The notes below the pieces were generated by a model. It did no database searches. It saw only the letters and a program-made list of their open reading frames with translations, and was not told where the DNA came from. The position numbers were made by a program, and so were the translations under genes. From Collinsella aerofaciens (GTDB taxonomy: Bacteria > Actinomycetota > Coriobacteriia > Coriobacteriales > Coriobacteriaceae), in contig NZ_SPFO01000010.1 in assembly GCF_005845035.1 (NCBI RefSeq), positions 1 to 64,000 on the forward strand: 64,000 bases of DNA. The letters are read 5' to 3'. Shown piece by piece: positions 17,282 through 26,998 of the stretch. Within the stretch, counting starts at the first letter, position 1. Each line of letters begins with the position of its first letter.

Positions 17282-19990
17282 ATGCCCAAGATCGATGTAG
17301 AAGAACAGCTCAAGCTGCGATTTTTGCAGCCGTTGTCCTCATGCGCGCCGCGCCGTGTTGTGGTTTGGCACGATGCGGACGGCGAGTTTGCTCCTGAGTT
17401 TGAGCGATTGGCTGCCGAGGGTTTCGACGGCGTGGGGGCCGATGCCGGCGTAATGCCTGCTCACGGTGACTTTGAGCGCCCGGTGCGCTTTGTTGAGGCC
17501 TGCGAGGGCCGTATGTTTGCCGTCAAGAAGCTCATCAACCGCGATGACCTTGCGAGCGATATCTTGCTGTATCGCCGTTGCCCGCGCGGCAGGCTTGAGG
17601 GTGATTGGCTTGCCGATGTTGAGCTGTATGCCGATCAGTTCCAGGCTGACTATCTTTCGCTTTTGGCCGATCAGCTAGGCATCGAGAATATCGACGCCGT
17701 GCGCGAGAGCCTGCGCGAGCACAAGACGTTCTTTGATGCCAAGACCCGCTGCGCTAAGTTTGCCGCGTGTGTTCCGCATGCCTCGGGCGCATCCGATATC
17801 GAACTCGGCATCCTTACGGTGATTTTTGGCGGTAAAGAGCTTGGTGACGCGCGCCCCGCGTTTGTGCTGCGTGGCTGTATGACCATGCTGCTGCGCGAGG
17901 GTCCCGAGGCGCTGGCCGAGTTGATGGACAAGTACTGCGTGCGCGATGTGCTCTCTGCCTTTATGCTTCGCTGCTATGGGTTTGAGGGACCGCTGTATGA
18001 GCGCGACTCATTGCTTATGCTTTCATCCCATGTGCTCCTTACAGCGGCGTCTACCGCGCTTCCCGCGGGGGCGCTCAAGGGACTCGAAAGCTATGTGGCT
18101 CCCACCTACGGCCCCTATTGCCTTGAGGCGGTGCGCACGTGGGACCAGGCCGCCGACACCCAGGCGTCGAGCGAGGACCTATTTGAGATCTGTCGTTTGG
18201 TGGAGGATGCCCGCGGGCTCTTTGTGCGGTTTGAGGCTTTGCCGATCGATGCGCTGGCCTCGCTTGATGTGTTTCCGTGCGTCAATGAGGCCGTGCTCTC
18301 GCAGCTGTTCTGCTCGTTTGCCCAGGGCGCGGACCGTGTTGAGGATGCGCGCGCATTTGCTGCGCGTCGCTGCGACCTAAGCTGGTACCGTCGCGTTGAG
18401 AGCTACTTTGACCTGCTTGCTGCCGTGGCCCATATGTGCTCTTTTAGGCAGACGCACGCGGGCGGGTTCCATCTGGCGCAACCCCAGCAGGTGTGGGATG
18501 CCTACACGTCCGATTGGTATGCCATGGACGTTGCCTATCGCCATATGTGCACCGCGTATCTGCGGACGCGCTCCGTTGAGTGCGATGTGCTCGAGGAGCC
18601 CACCCGCGCTGTGGCGGACTGGGCGGAGAATCTCTACAGCAACTGGTTCTTGGCGGATGCCAATGCCTGCTGGGCAGCCGCTGCGCAAGGGGAGTGGGCC
18701 GATTGCGGCTACATCGATGGCCCTGCACGGCAGGATGAGTTCTACTGGCATGTGCTGCCCACCTTTGTGGGCTCTGCCAAAACGACGGTCATTATCGTGA
18801 GCGACGCGTTGCGCTATGAGGTGGCCCGCGACGTTGCGGCGCTGCTCGAGCGCGAGCGCGGAGGCAACGTCAAGGTCTCTAGCGTGCAGGCGGTCTTTCC
18901 CTCCATTACTGAGGTGGGCATGCCCGCGCTGCTGCCACACCAAGCGCTTGAGCTTGCAACGGATGGCTCGTTTGTGTTGGCTGACGGCATGCCCACTGCG
19001 ACGACTCCGCAGCGCGAGGCCGTACTTACCTACGTTGAGCCCACGGCCTGCGCTTTACGCTCGAGCGCATACCTCAACATGGCGGGAACCGAGCGTAAGG
19101 CGCTGCTCAAGGACTCAAGACTTGTCTACCTCTACCACAACAAGATCGATGCCACGGGCGAGAAGGCCGCTACGCAGGATGACGTCTTCGGTGCCTGTGC
19201 GGACACCGTGGAGGAACTTGCTGCGTTGGCGCGTCGCGTGTGCACCGACGCCCCGGGCGCGCGTGTTGTTATAACGGCGGACCACGGCTTTATCTACACG
19301 CGTCGGGAGCTCAGCGAGTGCCAGATGCTCGGCAAACCGGACCTTCCCGTCCTTGACGCTCCCGTCATGTACGGCAAGCGTCATCTGGTGGTGCCCAACG
19401 AGGCCGTGGGCGAGCTTTCGGACGAGGTACGTGGGGTGTTTGTTAATGTTAACATGGGACGTTTGGGCGCCGGTTTTGAGGGGTTTGCCCCGCGCGAGAA
19501 CGTGCACTTCAAGCGTCCCGGCGGCACTAACAACTACGTCCACGGCGGCATGAGCCTGCAGGAGCTTTGCGTGCCCGTTATTGGATTTTGGCGTGCGCGC
19601 TCGGGTTCCAAGGACTTTGTCGACACGCGCGCGGCGACGTTGCGCGTGCTAAGTGAGGGGCGCCGGGTGACCAACTCGCTCTTCTCGCTCAACTTGATCC
19701 AGGAAGAACCAGCCCAAGGCAAGGTCTTGCCGTGCGAATACGAGCTGGTGTTTACCGATGCAAGCGGCAACGAGGTGAGCGATACGGTCAAGGCGCATGC
19801 TAACAAGACTTCTGTTAATTCGCAGGAGCGCGTTGTGCATGCCAAGTTTGCGTTGCATGCAGCGGATGGATTCTCGGCCAAGGGTCCGTACTATCTGGTC
19901 TGCCGCGAGCGCGAGACGGGCAAGATCGTTTGGCGCGAGACGTATACCATTGCCGTCTCGTTTGCCCCTGTTGCTGACTTTGGTTTTTAG
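17282..19990 (+). CDS. pglZ: BREX alkaline-phosphatase-like protein PglZ
   Basis: A 902-residue type 1 BREX PglZ. The PglZ domain carries the expected metal-site motifs: VIIVSDALRYE near residue 506, FPSITEVGMPALLPH about 40 residues later, and VVITADHGFIYTRREL near 663. The C-terminal part continues with FKRPGGTNNYVHGGMSLQELCVPV, a segment conserved among PglZ proteins. PglZ resembles alkaline phosphatases and is essential for BREX; nuclease activity has been reported for some members. ATG 17282 lies 23 bases after pglX-C with GTAAGGA nearby; brxL begins 11 bases after the stop. Confidence 0.93.
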   Translation: MPKIDVEEQLKLRFLQPLSSCAPRRVVVWHDADGEFAPEFERLAAEGFDGVGADAGVMPAHGDFERPVRFVEACEGRMFAVKKLINRDDLASDILLYRRCPRGRLEGDWLADVELYADQFQADYLSLLADQLGIENIDAVRESLREHKTFFDAKTRCAKFAACVPHASGASDIELGILTVIFGGKELGDARPAFVLRGCMTMLLREGPEALAELMDKYCVRDVLSAFMLRCYGFEGPLYERDSLLMLSSHVLLTAASTALPAGALKGLESYVAPTYGPYCLEAVRTWDQAADTQASSEDLFEICRLVEDARGLFVRFEALPIDALASLDVFPCVNEAVLSQLFCSFAQGADRVEDARAFAARRCDLSWYRRVESYFDLLAAVAHMCSFRQTHAGGFHLAQPQQVWDAYTSDWYAMDVAYRHMCTAYLRTRSVECDVLEEPTRAVADWAENLYSNWFLADANACWAAAAQGEWADCGYIDGPARQDEFYWHVLPTFVGSAKTTVIIVSDALRYEVARDVAALLERERGGNVKVSSVQAVFPSITEVGMPALLPHQALELATDGSFVLADGMPTATTPQREAVLTYVEPTACALRSSAYLNMAGTERKALLKDSRLVYLYHNKIDATGEKAATQDDVFGACADTVEELAALARRVCTDAPGARVVITADHGFIYTRRELSECQMLGKPDLPVLDAPVMYGKRHLVVPNEAVGELSDEVRGVFVNVNMGRLGAGFEGFAPRENVHFKRPGGTNNYVHGGMSLQELCVPVIGFWRARSGSKDFVDTRAATLRVLSEGRRVTNSLFSLNLIQEEPAQGKVLPCEYELVFTDASGNEVSDTVKAHANKTSVNSQERVVHAKFALHAADGFSAKGPYYLVCRERETGKIVWRETYTIAVSFAPVADFGF

Positions 19991-20001
19991 GAGTGTGCCC
20001 T

Positions 20002-22317
20002 ATGTTTGATAGCCATGACGACGATCTGTGGGAAGTTCCCTCGATTGATGTGGATGTGCCCGTGGAGGAGGCCGTGCCTGCCCCGGAGCCGTTGGGTGCT
20101 GTGCCCGTTGAGTCTGTGGCGACCACCAAGGACGAATCCTCGACCGATGGCTATGACCAGGCCGCGGACGAGGCTCCCGAGGACGACGGCTACGACATGG
20201 ACGGGCTGGATGGCAAACTGCTTGAGCACTTTGCCGGCAAGATCGTGCGCAAGGACCTGACGGCCCTTATGAAGCGCGGCGCCAACGTGCCCACCTTTGT
20301 GCTGGAGTACCTGCTGGGCATGTACTGCTCAACCGACGACGAGGATGCCGTGGCAGAGGGTTTGGGCCGCATTCGCAGAATCCTCACCGATAACTACGTG
20401 CGTCCCGACGAGTCCGAGCGCATTAAGTCCAAGATCCGTGAGCTGGGTCGTTTTACCATCATCGACAAGGTGACGGCCAAGCTCGACGAGTATAAAGATA
20501 TCTACGTGGCGTCGTTTGCCAACCTGACCATCGAGCCGTTTGTGATGCCGGCCGAGTACGTGCGCGACTATTCCAAGATTCTGCAGGGTGGTATTTGGTG
20601 CATCATGAGCATCGAGTATCGTCACCCCTTGGATGAGGAAGACGAGTTTGGCATGGAGGTCTTTGGCGACGATGCGCCGCGCCGCGCCAAGGCCAAGCGT
20701 AAGAAGCGTGGGCCCGAGGACTCTCCGTTCAGCGTGGCGTCGCTAACGCCCATTCAGATGCCCAACCTGGACCTGGATGCCATGGTCGAAGAGCGCCAGT
20801 ATTTCTCGCGCGACGAGTGGCTCAACATGCTGCTGCGCTCCGCTGGCTATGAGCCCAACGAGCTTTCCGAGAAAGAGCGCCTGCACTTTATCGAGCGTAT
20901 GGTGCCGCTCATCGAGCGCAACTACAACCTGTGCGAGCTGGGTCCGCGCGGCACCGGCAAGAGCCATATCTACAAAGAGGTCTCGCCCTACGCCATCTTG
21001 CTTTCGGGCGGCCAGACAACCACGGCCAACCTATTCGGCCGAATGAACTCCATGCGCGCCGACCGCGTGGGCTTGGTGGGCCATTGGGACTGCGTGACGT
21101 TCGACGAGGTCGCCGGCATGCGCTTTAAGGACACCAACGCCGTGCAGATCATGAAGGACTACATGGCGAGCGGCAGCTACGCGCGCGGCCGCGACCAGAT
21201 TAACGCCGATGCCTCCATGGTCTTTGAGGGCAACATCAACGACACCGTGCAAAACGTCCTTAAGACCACGCACCTGTTTGATCCGTTCCCGCCGGAGTTT
21301 AACAACGATTCGGCCTTCTTCGACCGTATCCACTATTACTTGCCGGGCTGGGAGATTCCCAAGATGCGCTCGAGCTTGCTGACCGGGCATTACGGCCTGA
21401 TCACCGACTGCCTGTCGGAGTTTTGCAAGGAGATGCGTCGCAAGGACTTTACGCACCATATCGACCGGTATTTCCGCTTTAACAGCGACTTTAACAAGCG
21501 TGACGAGATCGCCGTGCGCAAGACCTTTAGCGGCCTGGCCAAGCTGCTGTTCCCCGACGAGGCTATGGACAAGGACGACGTGCGCTGGCTGCTGGACTAC
21601 GCCATTGAGGGCCGTCGCCGTGTAAAGGAGCAGCTCAAGATTATGGCGGGCGTCGAGTTTATCGACGTCAACCTGGGTTATATGGATGCCGACAACCCGC
21701 AGGACGTGCACGTGGTGCGCGTGCCCGAGCAGACCGAGGACACGCTGATTCCCGACGGGCCGCTGCTGTCCGGCCACGTATTTGGCGTGGGCAGGTCGCA
21801 GGGCGGCGAGGTTGCCGTATACAAGCTGGAGAACAAGGCCGTTGCCGGCGAGTGCAAGTTTAAGTACGAGGGCGTGGCCTTTAACAAGCCGGTGCGCAAT
21901 ACGCTGGAAGCCGCGTTCGACAACTTTGTGAACCTGGCGAACCGCGTGGCGCCGGGCATGCACATTGGCTCCAAGGATTACCTGCTGTTCTACAACGACC
22001 TACAGAGCAAGGGCCTGTCCGAGGAAGTTTCGCTCGCCGAGTTTGTGGGACTTTGCTCTGCGGCATGCAACCGCCCGGTGATGCCTGCGCTGGCGATTCC
22101 GGGAATCTTGCGCATGTCGGGCTCTATGGACGAGATCCGCGGGCTCGAGGACATTATGCGCGTGGCCAAAAACGCCGGCGCCAAGCGCGTGATTTTGCCG
22201 CTGAGTGCCATCGCGGGCCTGCAGAGCGTTTCGTCCGAGATTATCTCGGGCCTGAGCCCGGTGTTCTACATGGATGGCGACCCGGTTGACGCTGCGAAAA
22301 AGGCTCTGGATCTGTAG
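20002..22317 (+). CDS. brxL: BREX Lon-like ATPase BrxL
   Basis: A 771-residue BrxL. The conserved core starts at about residue 69 (LDGKLLEHFAGKIVRKDLT). It has Walker A GPRGTGKSH (about 313-321), Walker B VTFDE (about 366-370) and a C-terminal Lon-protease-like domain (LSGHVFGVGRSQGGEVAVYKLE ... AGAKRVILP). The usual Lon active-site serine motif is not evident. BrxL is an AAA+ protein needed for phage exclusion but not for methylation. The first ~68 residues are very acidic and low-complexity (DDDLWEV..., EEAVPAPEP, DEAPEDDGYD), an extension beyond most relatives. GGAG precedes ATG 20002. Confidence 0.93.
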   Translation: MFDSHDDDLWEVPSIDVDVPVEEAVPAPEPLGAVPVESVATTKDESSTDGYDQAADEAPEDDGYDMDGLDGKLLEHFAGKIVRKDLTALMKRGANVPTFVLEYLLGMYCSTDDEDAVAEGLGRIRRILTDNYVRPDESERIKSKIRELGRFTIIDKVTAKLDEYKDIYVASFANLTIEPFVMPAEYVRDYSKILQGGIWCIMSIEYRHPLDEEDEFGMEVFGDDAPRRAKAKRKKRGPEDSPFSVASLTPIQMPNLDLDAMVEERQYFSRDEWLNMLLRSAGYEPNELSEKERLHFIERMVPLIERNYNLCELGPRGTGKSHIYKEVSPYAILLSGGQTTTANLFGRMNSMRADRVGLVGHWDCVTFDEVAGMRFKDTNAVQIMKDYMASGSYARGRDQINADASMVFEGNINDTVQNVLKTTHLFDPFPPEFNNDSAFFDRIHYYLPGWEIPKMRSSLLTGHYGLITDCLSEFCKEMRRKDFTHHIDRYFRFNSDFNKRDEIAVRKTFSGLAKLLFPDEAMDKDDVRWLLDYAIEGRRRVKEQLKIMAGVEFIDVNLGYMDADNPQDVHVVRVPEQTEDTLIPDGPLLSGHVFGVGRSQGGEVAVYKLENKAVAGECKFKYEGVAFNKPVRNTLEAAFDNFVNLANRVAPGMHIGSKDYLLFYNDLQSKGLSEEVSLAEFVGLCSAACNRPVMPALAIPGILRMSGSMDEIRGLEDIMRVAKNAGAKRVILPLSAIAGLQSVSSEIISGLSPVFYMDGDPVDAAKKALDL

Positions 22318-22391
22318 AAGTGCGGGCGAGCGGGTTTGTGTGCGCGTGAGCCCGCGAGCGTATTGGCGTGTTCGGGTAAGGAGGCCTTGCC

Positions 22392-23756
22392 ATGGCGGGC
22401 GAGCGTTCTGTTGGCGAGCTGCTCGACGAGCTGTTTGGCTTTGAATCGGTAGCCAAGCGTCAGACGGCGCTTGAGCAGTACGATCGTGGGGAGCTGGTGC
22501 GCAAGGCGCACTCCCGCGAGCTGTTGGGTGTTCTTAGGGGCGTCGAGGCTGCTGAGCACGCTGCGCGCAAGTCTGCCGTGCGGGCTGTTGATGGGTATGT
22601 TCGCCGTGTTGAGAGCGCTGCGCTTGCACACGCTCGCAAGCAGGCGGGCATTGTTGATCCGCTGCGGATGGAGCGTCGCTATGCTGCCTTTTTGCGCATG
22701 GAGGACAAGGCCGAGCTGCTGACGCGCCTGGAGCAGACGCTTGCGTTTATCGAGGTAAAGCTGCGTGCCAATACGGCGGCCAGGGTTCGTGCGGCATACG
22801 ATGCTGCGGGGGCTATGGTGCTGCAGGACGTGGCGCGCTTGAGTGGCGTGCGCGTTGTCGACGCCGTGCCTTTGGATGCCGACCTGCTGTGTACGCAACT
22901 GGAGCAGTTGCGTTGTGCCGCCGATGCGACGGACCTTGCGGGCATGATCACAGCGACGTTTGAGTCCGAGCTGAGTGCGACTGGCTCGCAGCGCGCTGAC
23001 GGGTTTACGGGCGATTTGGCCGGTGATGTTGCTGGCGACGTGGCGTTGGAGCGTGAACTTACGAACGTGCGCGGCGCTGCGCAGCGAGCGCGCTTGGCGG
23101 CGCAGGCGTATCGGGCCGAGCGCGCTGCCCGCGTTGCGGGGAGCACGGTGGAGCCTTCGGGGCTGCCGGAGTCTGCGTGCGTTGCGTGCGAGATGGCGTG
23201 CGATGCCGGTTTGCTTTCCGAGCTGCTCGTTCAGGTTAAGAAGTCGTTCGAGACCTACCGCCGCGTTGTTGCCGACGGCGGGTTGTTCTGTGCGTTTGGC
23301 ACAGGCTCCCCGCACGGCATTTGTTGTGGCACGAGCTATTTGGACTACGATTCTCGGCTTGCTGAGGACGTGCTGGTGGGCGAGTACGATGGTGCAACCA
23401 GGCATACTGTTCGGCGTGAGGTTGCGATTCCCGAGCTGGTGGATGAGGCTTCGGACGAGGGCGGCGATTCGCTCAAGGTTGCCGTGGCGCGCATGCAGGA
23501 GTTTAACGGACGCCGTTACGATGGCGTGCTGGATGAGGATCCCGCGCGTCATGTGGATGCGTTTTGGTATGGACTCAAAAAGCTCAGCCAGTATTGCGAG
23601 GCTGCCGTGCGTGTGGATGAGCGTGCTTGGGATTGCTTTATCGATAAGGTGCAGTTCGCCTACGATGAGCCCGTGGGGCGCTTGGCCACGCAGATGGACG
23701 ACAAGCAGGTTGCGGCTTTTGTTGCTGCCGTGAATGAGCTTGGCACTGACGAGTAA
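22392..23756 (+). CDS. Unknown protein, candidate BREX accessory
   Basis: 454 residues, not recognised. The first ~270 residues are rich in Ala/Arg/Leu helices (LLDELFGFESVAKRQTALEQ, RMEDKAELLTRLEQTLAFIEVKL). The later part has several cysteines (SACVACEMACDAG, GICCGTSY, QYCEA, WDCF) that could bind metal or form a cofactor site, though no standard motif is complete. There is no signal peptide or membrane segment. AAGGAGG lies upstream and the gene follows brxL on the same strand with a 74-base gap and no terminator hairpin, so it is probably in the BREX transcript. Confidence 0.6.
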   Translation: MAGERSVGELLDELFGFESVAKRQTALEQYDRGELVRKAHSRELLGVLRGVEAAEHAARKSAVRAVDGYVRRVESAALAHARKQAGIVDPLRMERRYAAFLRMEDKAELLTRLEQTLAFIEVKLRANTAARVRAAYDAAGAMVLQDVARLSGVRVVDAVPLDADLLCTQLEQLRCAADATDLAGMITATFESELSATGSQRADGFTGDLAGDVAGDVALERELTNVRGAAQRARLAAQAYRAERAARVAGSTVEPSGLPESACVACEMACDAGLLSELLVQVKKSFETYRRVVADGGLFCAFGTGSPHGICCGTSYLDYDSRLAEDVLVGEYDGATRHTVRREVAIPELVDEASDEGGDSLKVAVARMQEFNGRRYDGVLDEDPARHVDAFWYGLKKLSQYCEAAVRVDERAWDCFIDKVQFAYDEPVGRLATQMDDKQVAAFVAAVNELGTDE

Positions 23757-23783
23757 GGGTCTGGTTTGGCGGGAGATTTCACC

Positions 23784-23975
23784 ATGAAGATCGACGTTGA
23801 TGTAGACCAGCTACGCGAGAGCCTGCTCGATCGCGCTGGGAGCGCAGTCGGCGTGGGCTTTCCCGCTGCCATGCTCGACGCAGTGGATATCGAGGATGAG
23901 TCGCCCCAAGAGCTCCTGGCCCGAGCCGAACGCGAAGGCCTCGACCTCCGCGACTTTGCCGTCGACGACGACTAG
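23784..23975 (+). CDS. Small acidic protein at the end of the BREX operon
   Basis: A 63-residue protein (MKIDVDVDQLRESLLDRAG...), strongly acidic at the C-terminus (RDFAVDDD). I chose ATG 23784 with GGGAG upstream over TTG 23766. It starts 27 bases after the previous stop, so the two genes are probably translated from one message. No family recognised; it could be a small partner of the 454-residue protein. Confidence 0.5.
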   Translation: MKIDVDVDQLRESLLDRAGSAVGVGFPAAMLDAVDIEDESPQELLARAEREGLDLRDFAVDDD

Positions 23976-24303
23976 GGTAGCTAATTTGGGAAGGGGCGTC
24001 TGCACCCGCAGCTGCGCGAAAATGCACGATAAGCCGTCGCAATGGAGCCTAATGAGCTCGCGACCGTTCTTTTTTTGACTGCTCGCTGGCTAAGTGAGTA
24101 GGCTTTATTGGAAATCCTGAGCACTCGACAAATTTGCTTCAACAAACCCGCAGGTCACAGACTTGTGCTTTGGTGGCGTGGTTGGCGATTTGGCAAAAGT
24201 CTACTCACTTAGTTTTGAGAGACGCTAATTGTCCGCAACGAGACCCCAGCCGGGGCGATTGATGCTCAAATGTAGCCAATTCGGGACGGCAACCCCCTGG
24301 TCG
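23976..24303. other. Intergenic region holding inverted-repeat element copy 1
   Basis: No gene. It contains a GTAGCTAATTTGGGA-type repeat at its start, the 123-bp element described separately, a GAGACCCCAGCCGGGGC tail that follows the element as in copy 2, and a second CCAATTCGGGACGG repeat before the antiporter stop. Confidence 0.6.
24090..24212. repeat. 123-bp inverted-repeat element, copy 1
   Basis: It begins CTAAGTGAGTAGGCTTT and ends AAAAGTCTACTCACTTAG; the ends match as inverted repeats in 16 of 18 positions. Copy 2 (27113-27235) has the same length and nearly the same internal sequence (CCGCAGGTCACAGACTTGTGCT is shared). The similarity continues about 50 bases past the right end. No open frame inside. 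It could be a MITE-like element or a structured RNA. Confidence 0.75.
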
Positions 24304-25905
24304 CTACGACGCCAGCGTGGCGATGACGGCTTCGTCGCCGGCGTATATGAGGGTGTTGCCGTCGGGGATGATGGTTTGGCCGTCGCGCTTGAGCATCACG
24401 ACGATAAAGGGGTGCTTGCCCTGCGGCACGTCGCGCAGGCGCTGTCCTGCCAGACGCCCGTGGGGCGTTACGGTGACCTCGCGCAGCGTAACCTCGGCAC
24501 GCTCTTCAAACGTCGGCGCGGCCATAACCAGAAGGTCGCCTTCTTCAATTACGGTATCACCGTTAGGCAGCACGGGGTGTGCGCCGTCACGCAGCACCAG
24601 GACCACGAGCATGTCGGTGACGCTGCCAATGTCCGCAAGCGAGCGACCGGCAAACGGATGGCCCGCGCCCACCTTGAGCTTAACGAACGACATGCCGTCC
24701 TCGTCGCGGTAATCGTTAAACGTGCGACGCACATCGCCTTCTGCGTCAATCATGTCGAGCTTCTTTGCCACCGCCGGCAGCAGCGATCCCTGCACCACGA
24801 TGCTCGACACGGCAATTACAAAGACCAGGTCAAACAGGTCGTGACTGCCGGGAACGCCGGCCACCACGGCAAAGAGGCTAAATACGACCGAAGCCGCGCC
24901 GCGCAGGCCCGCCCAGCTTACGAGTGCGACCTGGCGAGGATTGGTCTTAAAGGACGCCAGCAGCATGCCCACGGCGATGGGGCGGCTCACAAAGAGCATA
25001 AACGCCATGAGTGCCAGGCCTGGTAGCAGCATTTGCGGCAGACGTGCGGGTGTGACAAGCAAGCCCAGCAAGAAGAAGATGGTCATCTCGGCCATCTCGG
25101 TAAGGGTGTCAAAAAAGTGTGCCATCTCGACCTTGCCGGTGATGTCGCTCGCACCCAGCACAATGCCTGCCAGGTATACGGACAAAAAGCCGTTGCCACC
25201 CAGATAGCTTGGCAGCGCGTAGGCAATGATCGCCACGGCGAACAAGAAGATGGTCTGCGCGCCCTCGGCCGTTGCATGTGCGCGTTCAATCAGGCGGCTG
25301 GATATCCAGCCGATGGCAAGGCCCAGCCCAACACCCAGAATGATCTGTTTGGCCAGCAGCACGGGAATGTCGATGTTGCCGCCCGCCGCGAGGGTCGCGA
25401 GCACCGCGGTGAGCATGTAGGCGACGGGGTCGTTGGAGCCCGATTCGACCTCGAGCAGCGAGTCGGTGCCGCCCCTCAGTGACAGGTTGTGTTCGCGCAG
25501 CACGCTAAAGACGCTCGCCGCATCGGTCGATGCCACGACCGATCCCAGCAGCAGGCCGCCGATCCAGTCGAAGCCCAATACAAAATGTGCGAACACGCCG
25601 GTGATACCGGCAGTGATGACGACGCCGAGCGTGCTCAGTAGTACCGCGGGCGCAGCGACAGGCTTAGCGCGGTCGATATTGGTGTTAAAGCCGCCGTAGA
25701 ACATGATGAACAGCAGCGCCGTGCTGCAGACGGTTTCGGTGAGCGCATAGTCGCTAAAGTCGATATGCGCCGGGCCGTTGACGCCCAACAGCATGCCGAG
25801 CGCGATAAAGATGAGCAGGGTGGGGAAGGGGAGTTTTTTGCCGACGGGTTTGATGGTCAGGCACAAAATGATGACGAGGCCGATAAAGAGAAGGATCTGG
25901 TTCAT
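24304..25905 (-). CDS. Potassium/proton antiporter (CPA1, NhaP2-type)
   Basis: A 533-residue membrane protein. About 12 hydrophobic segments form a CPA1 exchanger core, with the conserved GSVVASTDAASVFSVLRE and LEVESGSNDPVAYML motifs that hold the ion-binding acidic residues. The C-terminal cytosolic part has two RCK_C/TrkA-C-like repeats (VKLKVGAGHPFAGRSLADIG... and TVTPHGRLAGQRLRDVPQGKH...). It would export K+ or Na+ in exchange for protons, with ligand gating by the RCK domains. It starts at ATG 25905 and is transcribed away from the metallophosphatase gene. There is no partner gene beside it. Confidence 0.9.
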   Translation of the reverse strand: MNQILLFIGLVIILCLTIKPVGKKLPFPTLLIFIALGMLLGVNGPAHIDFSDYALTETVCSTALLFIMFYGGFNTNIDRAKPVAAPAVLLSTLGVVITAGITGVFAHFVLGFDWIGGLLLGSVVASTDAASVFSVLREHNLSLRGGTDSLLEVESGSNDPVAYMLTAVLATLAAGGNIDIPVLLAKQIILGVGLGLAIGWISSRLIERAHATAEGAQTIFLFAVAIIAYALPSYLGGNGFLSVYLAGIVLGASDITGKVEMAHFFDTLTEMAEMTIFFLLGLLVTPARLPQMLLPGLALMAFMLFVSRPIAVGMLLASFKTNPRQVALVSWAGLRGAASVVFSLFAVVAGVPGSHDLFDLVFVIAVSSIVVQGSLLPAVAKKLDMIDAEGDVRRTFNDYRDEDGMSFVKLKVGAGHPFAGRSLADIGSVTDMLVVLVLRDGAHPVLPNGDTVIEEGDLLVMAAPTFEERAEVTLREVTVTPHGRLAGQRLRDVPQGKHPFIVVMLKRDGQTIIPDGNTLIYAGDEAVIATLAS

Positions 25906-26054
25906 AGATGGTGTCCGCTCCTGGGTGGTTGGCGTGGCACGGTCAGTTGCCTGCGGTTATTTGTACCCAAAGATGGTGGGTTTATGGGGTTGGATTGCGG
26001 GCGTGCGCGATATCGTCATAGACGGCTGCCGTCTTTGCCTCTGCTCGGAAACCC

Positions 26055-26083
26055 TTTCCAGCTTTATTGCAACGGAGTACAAT
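26055..26083 (+). promoter_or_regulatory. Possible promoter of the metallophosphatase gene
   Basis: TTTCCA, 17-base spacer, TACAAT; partial sigma-70 match, 75 bases before the start codon. Confidence 0.35.
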
Positions 26084-26158
26084 GGGTAACGTTTAAGTTC
26101 AACTTGAAGTTTTAGTTGCGGCACCGGGCTTCGGCCGCAATGCAAGGAGAGGCGTACC

Positions 26159-26998
26159 ATGGCGATCTATGTGACATCTGACGCTCACGGGCACGTGCGT
26201 GCGCTTGACGAGGCCCTGTCTAAGATCTCGTTGACGTCCGACGACACACTGTACGTGCTGGGCGACATGATCGATCGCGGGCCCGATCCGGTCGGCGTTA
26301 TTAAGCTCGTGCGCTCGCTGCCCAACGCCCGCGTGCTCAAGGGTAATCACGAGCAGATCATGCTCGATGCCATCATTGGCCAGGATCCGCTCGATGCCGA
26401 GACCTGGGATATCAACGGTGGCTGGACGACGCGCGAGCAGCTCAACGACATGGAATATGAGGCATACGAGGAACTCGTGCGATGGATGGCCGCGCTGCCG
26501 CTCTACGCGGTGGTCGAGACTGCCGAGCGGCCGTACCTGCTGGTGCACGCCGGCATTCAGACCGAGGCGGCGCGTGCGTTTTTGCTTGAGCATGGCGTCG
26601 ATTGTGCCGATGGCGTCGGAGCGGTGGATGCCGATCGCGAGCTGCTGCAGCAGATGCTCGCGGTGCAGTCGTCCGATGACCTGCTATGGATTCGTCACGG
26701 CTATTGGGATGTGCCGACCGGGCTGCTTTCTGCCGAGGGCAAGGGCCCGGTCGTGGTGAGCGGTCATACGCCCACGGTATCGCTTGGGCGCTATTGCGAG
26801 GTCGGTGGTCTGGCGGGGCTCGATGAGGAGTCGGGCCGCGGGCAGATCGTGCGCTTGGGCGGCGAGGACACTGCCGGTGTGCCCGATCGCATCGACATCG
26901 ACTGCGCCGCCGCCACCGGCTCCGAGTTCGGCCGCGTGGGCATCCTGCGCCTGGACGACGGGGCGGAGTTCTACGCGAACATCAACCCGGGCGAATAA
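26159..26998 (+). CDS. Metallophosphoesterase (PPP-type serine/threonine phosphatase-like)
   Basis: A 279-residue protein with the calcineurin-like two-metal site: SDAHGH (D8, H10), LGDMIDRGPDP (D36) and KGNHEQIM (62-65), then LVHAG and SGHTPT carrying the later histidines. The order matches bacterial PrpA/ApaH-like phosphatases. It may act on phosphoproteins or on dinucleotide polyphosphates; the sequence does not separate these. GGAGAGG lies upstream of ATG 26159. It is a single gene, divergent from the antiporter. Confidence 0.88.
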   Translation: MAIYVTSDAHGHVRALDEALSKISLTSDDTLYVLGDMIDRGPDPVGVIKLVRSLPNARVLKGNHEQIMLDAIIGQDPLDAETWDINGGWTTREQLNDMEYEAYEELVRWMAALPLYAVVETAERPYLLVHAGIQTEAARAFLLEHGVDCADGVGAVDADRELLQQMLAVQSSDDLLWIRHGYWDVPTGLLSAEGKGPVVVSGHTPTVSLGRYCEVGGLAGLDEESGRGQIVRLGGEDTAGVPDRIDIDCAAATGSEFGRVGILRLDDGAEFYANINPGE

